Source: Pigmentiphaga kullae (lineage in GTDB: Bacteria > Pseudomonadota > Gammaproteobacteria > Burkholderiales > Burkholderiaceae_B). From it: a stretch of DNA of 64,000 nucleotides. Positions within the stretch are counted from its first letter, which is position 1. Every line of letters begins with the position of its first letter. The DNA lies in NCBI RefSeq assembly GCF_004216695.1, contig NZ_SGXC01000001.1:992001-1056000 (forward strand), read 5' to 3'. Under the pieces are notes generated by a model. It was not told where the DNA came from. It was given only the letters and a program-made list of their open reading frames with translations, and ran no database searches. Of this stretch, positions 63,394 to 64,000 are shown one piece after another. A program made the translations under genes and the position numbers.

Positions 63394-64000
63394 CTACTCC
63401 TGCGCCCCGGGCTTCCAGCCCATGGAGCGCGATACGCCCCGGGTTTCCTCGACCAGCGCCGCGGCGATCTCGGCGGCGCCGGGCACGATCGCCTGGCCCG
63501 GCGGTTCGCGGAAGATCAGCGTGATGACGGTGGATGGCGCGCCCTGGTAGTCGAGGATGGGCGCGGCCAGGGCCGACAGGTTGCTGACGTAGTGGCCGTG
63601 GCCTTCGGCATGGCCCCGCGCGCGCACGGCCTGGCACATCCGGTCCAGGTCCGCGGTGCTGATGCGCTCGCCGCGCGCCTTGGCGCGCGCGACTTCTTTC
63701 TGGATGAAGGGTTTGGTGATGGCCGGCGGAAGATGGGCCATGAAGGCGATGCCCGAGGCCGAGGTAAGGACCGGAAACACCGATCCCAGGCCGAGGTCGG
63801 TGCCTATCAGGACAGTGCTGCGCTTGAGCCGCACGCAGGTCGGCCCCGACTCGCCCCACACGCACAGCAGGCCCGTCAGGTCCAGGCGTGTACAGATGCG
63901 GTCCAGGGCCTGCGAGGCCAGCGTGAAAGCGTCTGTCTTGGTCATGGCCGATACGCCCCAGCGCATTGCCTGCGGCCCCAGGCCGTAGTGGCCGGTGGCC
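63394..64000 (-). CDS. IclR family regulator, C-terminal part (5' end beyond window)
   Basis: About 202 residues of an IclR effector domain and the end of the HTH. The frame is open to base 64000 as G-H-Y-G-L-G-P-Q-A-M-R-W, the usual Y-x-L-G-P junction after the HTH. CVRLKRSTVLIGTDLGLGSV, SASGIAFMAHLP and PSTVITLIFREP follow. The HTH itself is outside. It is transcribed toward the GNAT gene. Confidence 0.88.
   Translation of the reverse strand, partial: ATGHYGLGPQAMRWGVSAMTKTDAFTLASQALDRICTRLDLTGLLCVWGESGPTCVRLKRSTVLIGTDLGLGSVFPVLTSASGIAFMAHLPPAITKPFIQKEVARAKARGERISTADLDRMCQAVRARGHAEGHGHYVSNLSALAAPILDYQGAPSTVITLIFREPPGQAIVPGAAEIAAALVEETRGVSRSMGWKPGAQE

Overview
The window looks like a piece of a Bordetella-type chromosome (Alcaligenaceae, Burkholderiales) that includes the replication-initiation region. 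By eye it is very GC-rich. It carries nine orphan Bug-type (tripartite tricarboxylate transporter, TTT) solute receptors, a family greatly expanded in Bordetella and relatives. The order mnmE-yidC-yidD-rnpA-rpmH (minus) against dnaA-dnaN-gyrB (plus) is the usual proteobacterial arrangement around dnaA. Genus-level assignment is inference. I saw no rRNA, tRNA, insertion sequence, prophage or CRISPR array.

Layout. 1-3365 (minus): catabolic operon of an alpha/beta hydrolase, a carotenoid-oxygenase-family enzyme, a second hydrolase and a family III CoA-transferase (cut by the window edge), next to an IclR regulator (3474-4313) divergent from a Bug receptor (4492-5454). 5480-9207: YcaQ-like winged-helix protein, class II aldolase, a second Bug receptor and a divergent XRE-cupin regulator with a striking palindromic operator between them. 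9218-14053: Tat-exported aldo/keto reductase, ATP/ADP-carrier-like transporter, HD-GYP protein, MFS permease, YaiI-like protein. 14059-25770: the housekeeping core mnmE, yidC, yidD, rnpA, rpmH, dnaA, dnaN, gyrB, plus an inserted rhuM-like gene of lower GC and a small membrane protein. Three copies of an intergenic hairpin repeat lie in this core.

25798-40842 is accessory catabolism: fumarylacetoacetate-hydrolase-family genes with IclR or GntR regulators, an enoyl-CoA hydratase/CoA-transferase/Bug operon, a LysR gene divergent from a TauD-like dioxygenase/enolase-superfamily/two-Bug operon, and a Bug/VOC/FAH operon. 40051-44010 (minus) is an operon of an M19-like hydrolase, RraA-like protein, NIPSNAP protein, Bug and IclR. 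It diverges from a three-subunit molybdenum hydroxylase (44210-47892). 47881-55046 holds a benzoate/anthranilate-type ring-hydroxylating dioxygenase (alpha, beta, reductase) with a LysR regulator, a porin and two Bug receptors. 55329-61647 holds a LysR protein with two DNA-binding domains and a bicupin/MDR/M24-like/MFS operon. 61644-64000 has a methyltransferase, a CsaA-like tRNA-binding protein, a GNAT acetyltransferase and a truncated IclR gene.

The recurring module is one local regulator, a few enzymes for an organic or aromatic acid, and one periplasmic Bug receptor without its own TctAB membrane partners. This suggests many capture proteins sharing few permeases, or acting as sensors. 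The most unusual items are the perfect palindromes in divergent promoters, the hairpin over the dioxygenase ribosome binding site, the double-HTH LysR protein, the metal-ligand-depleted M19-like and M24-like enzymes, the signal-less solute-binding-like protein, and the hairpin repeat with compensatory changes.
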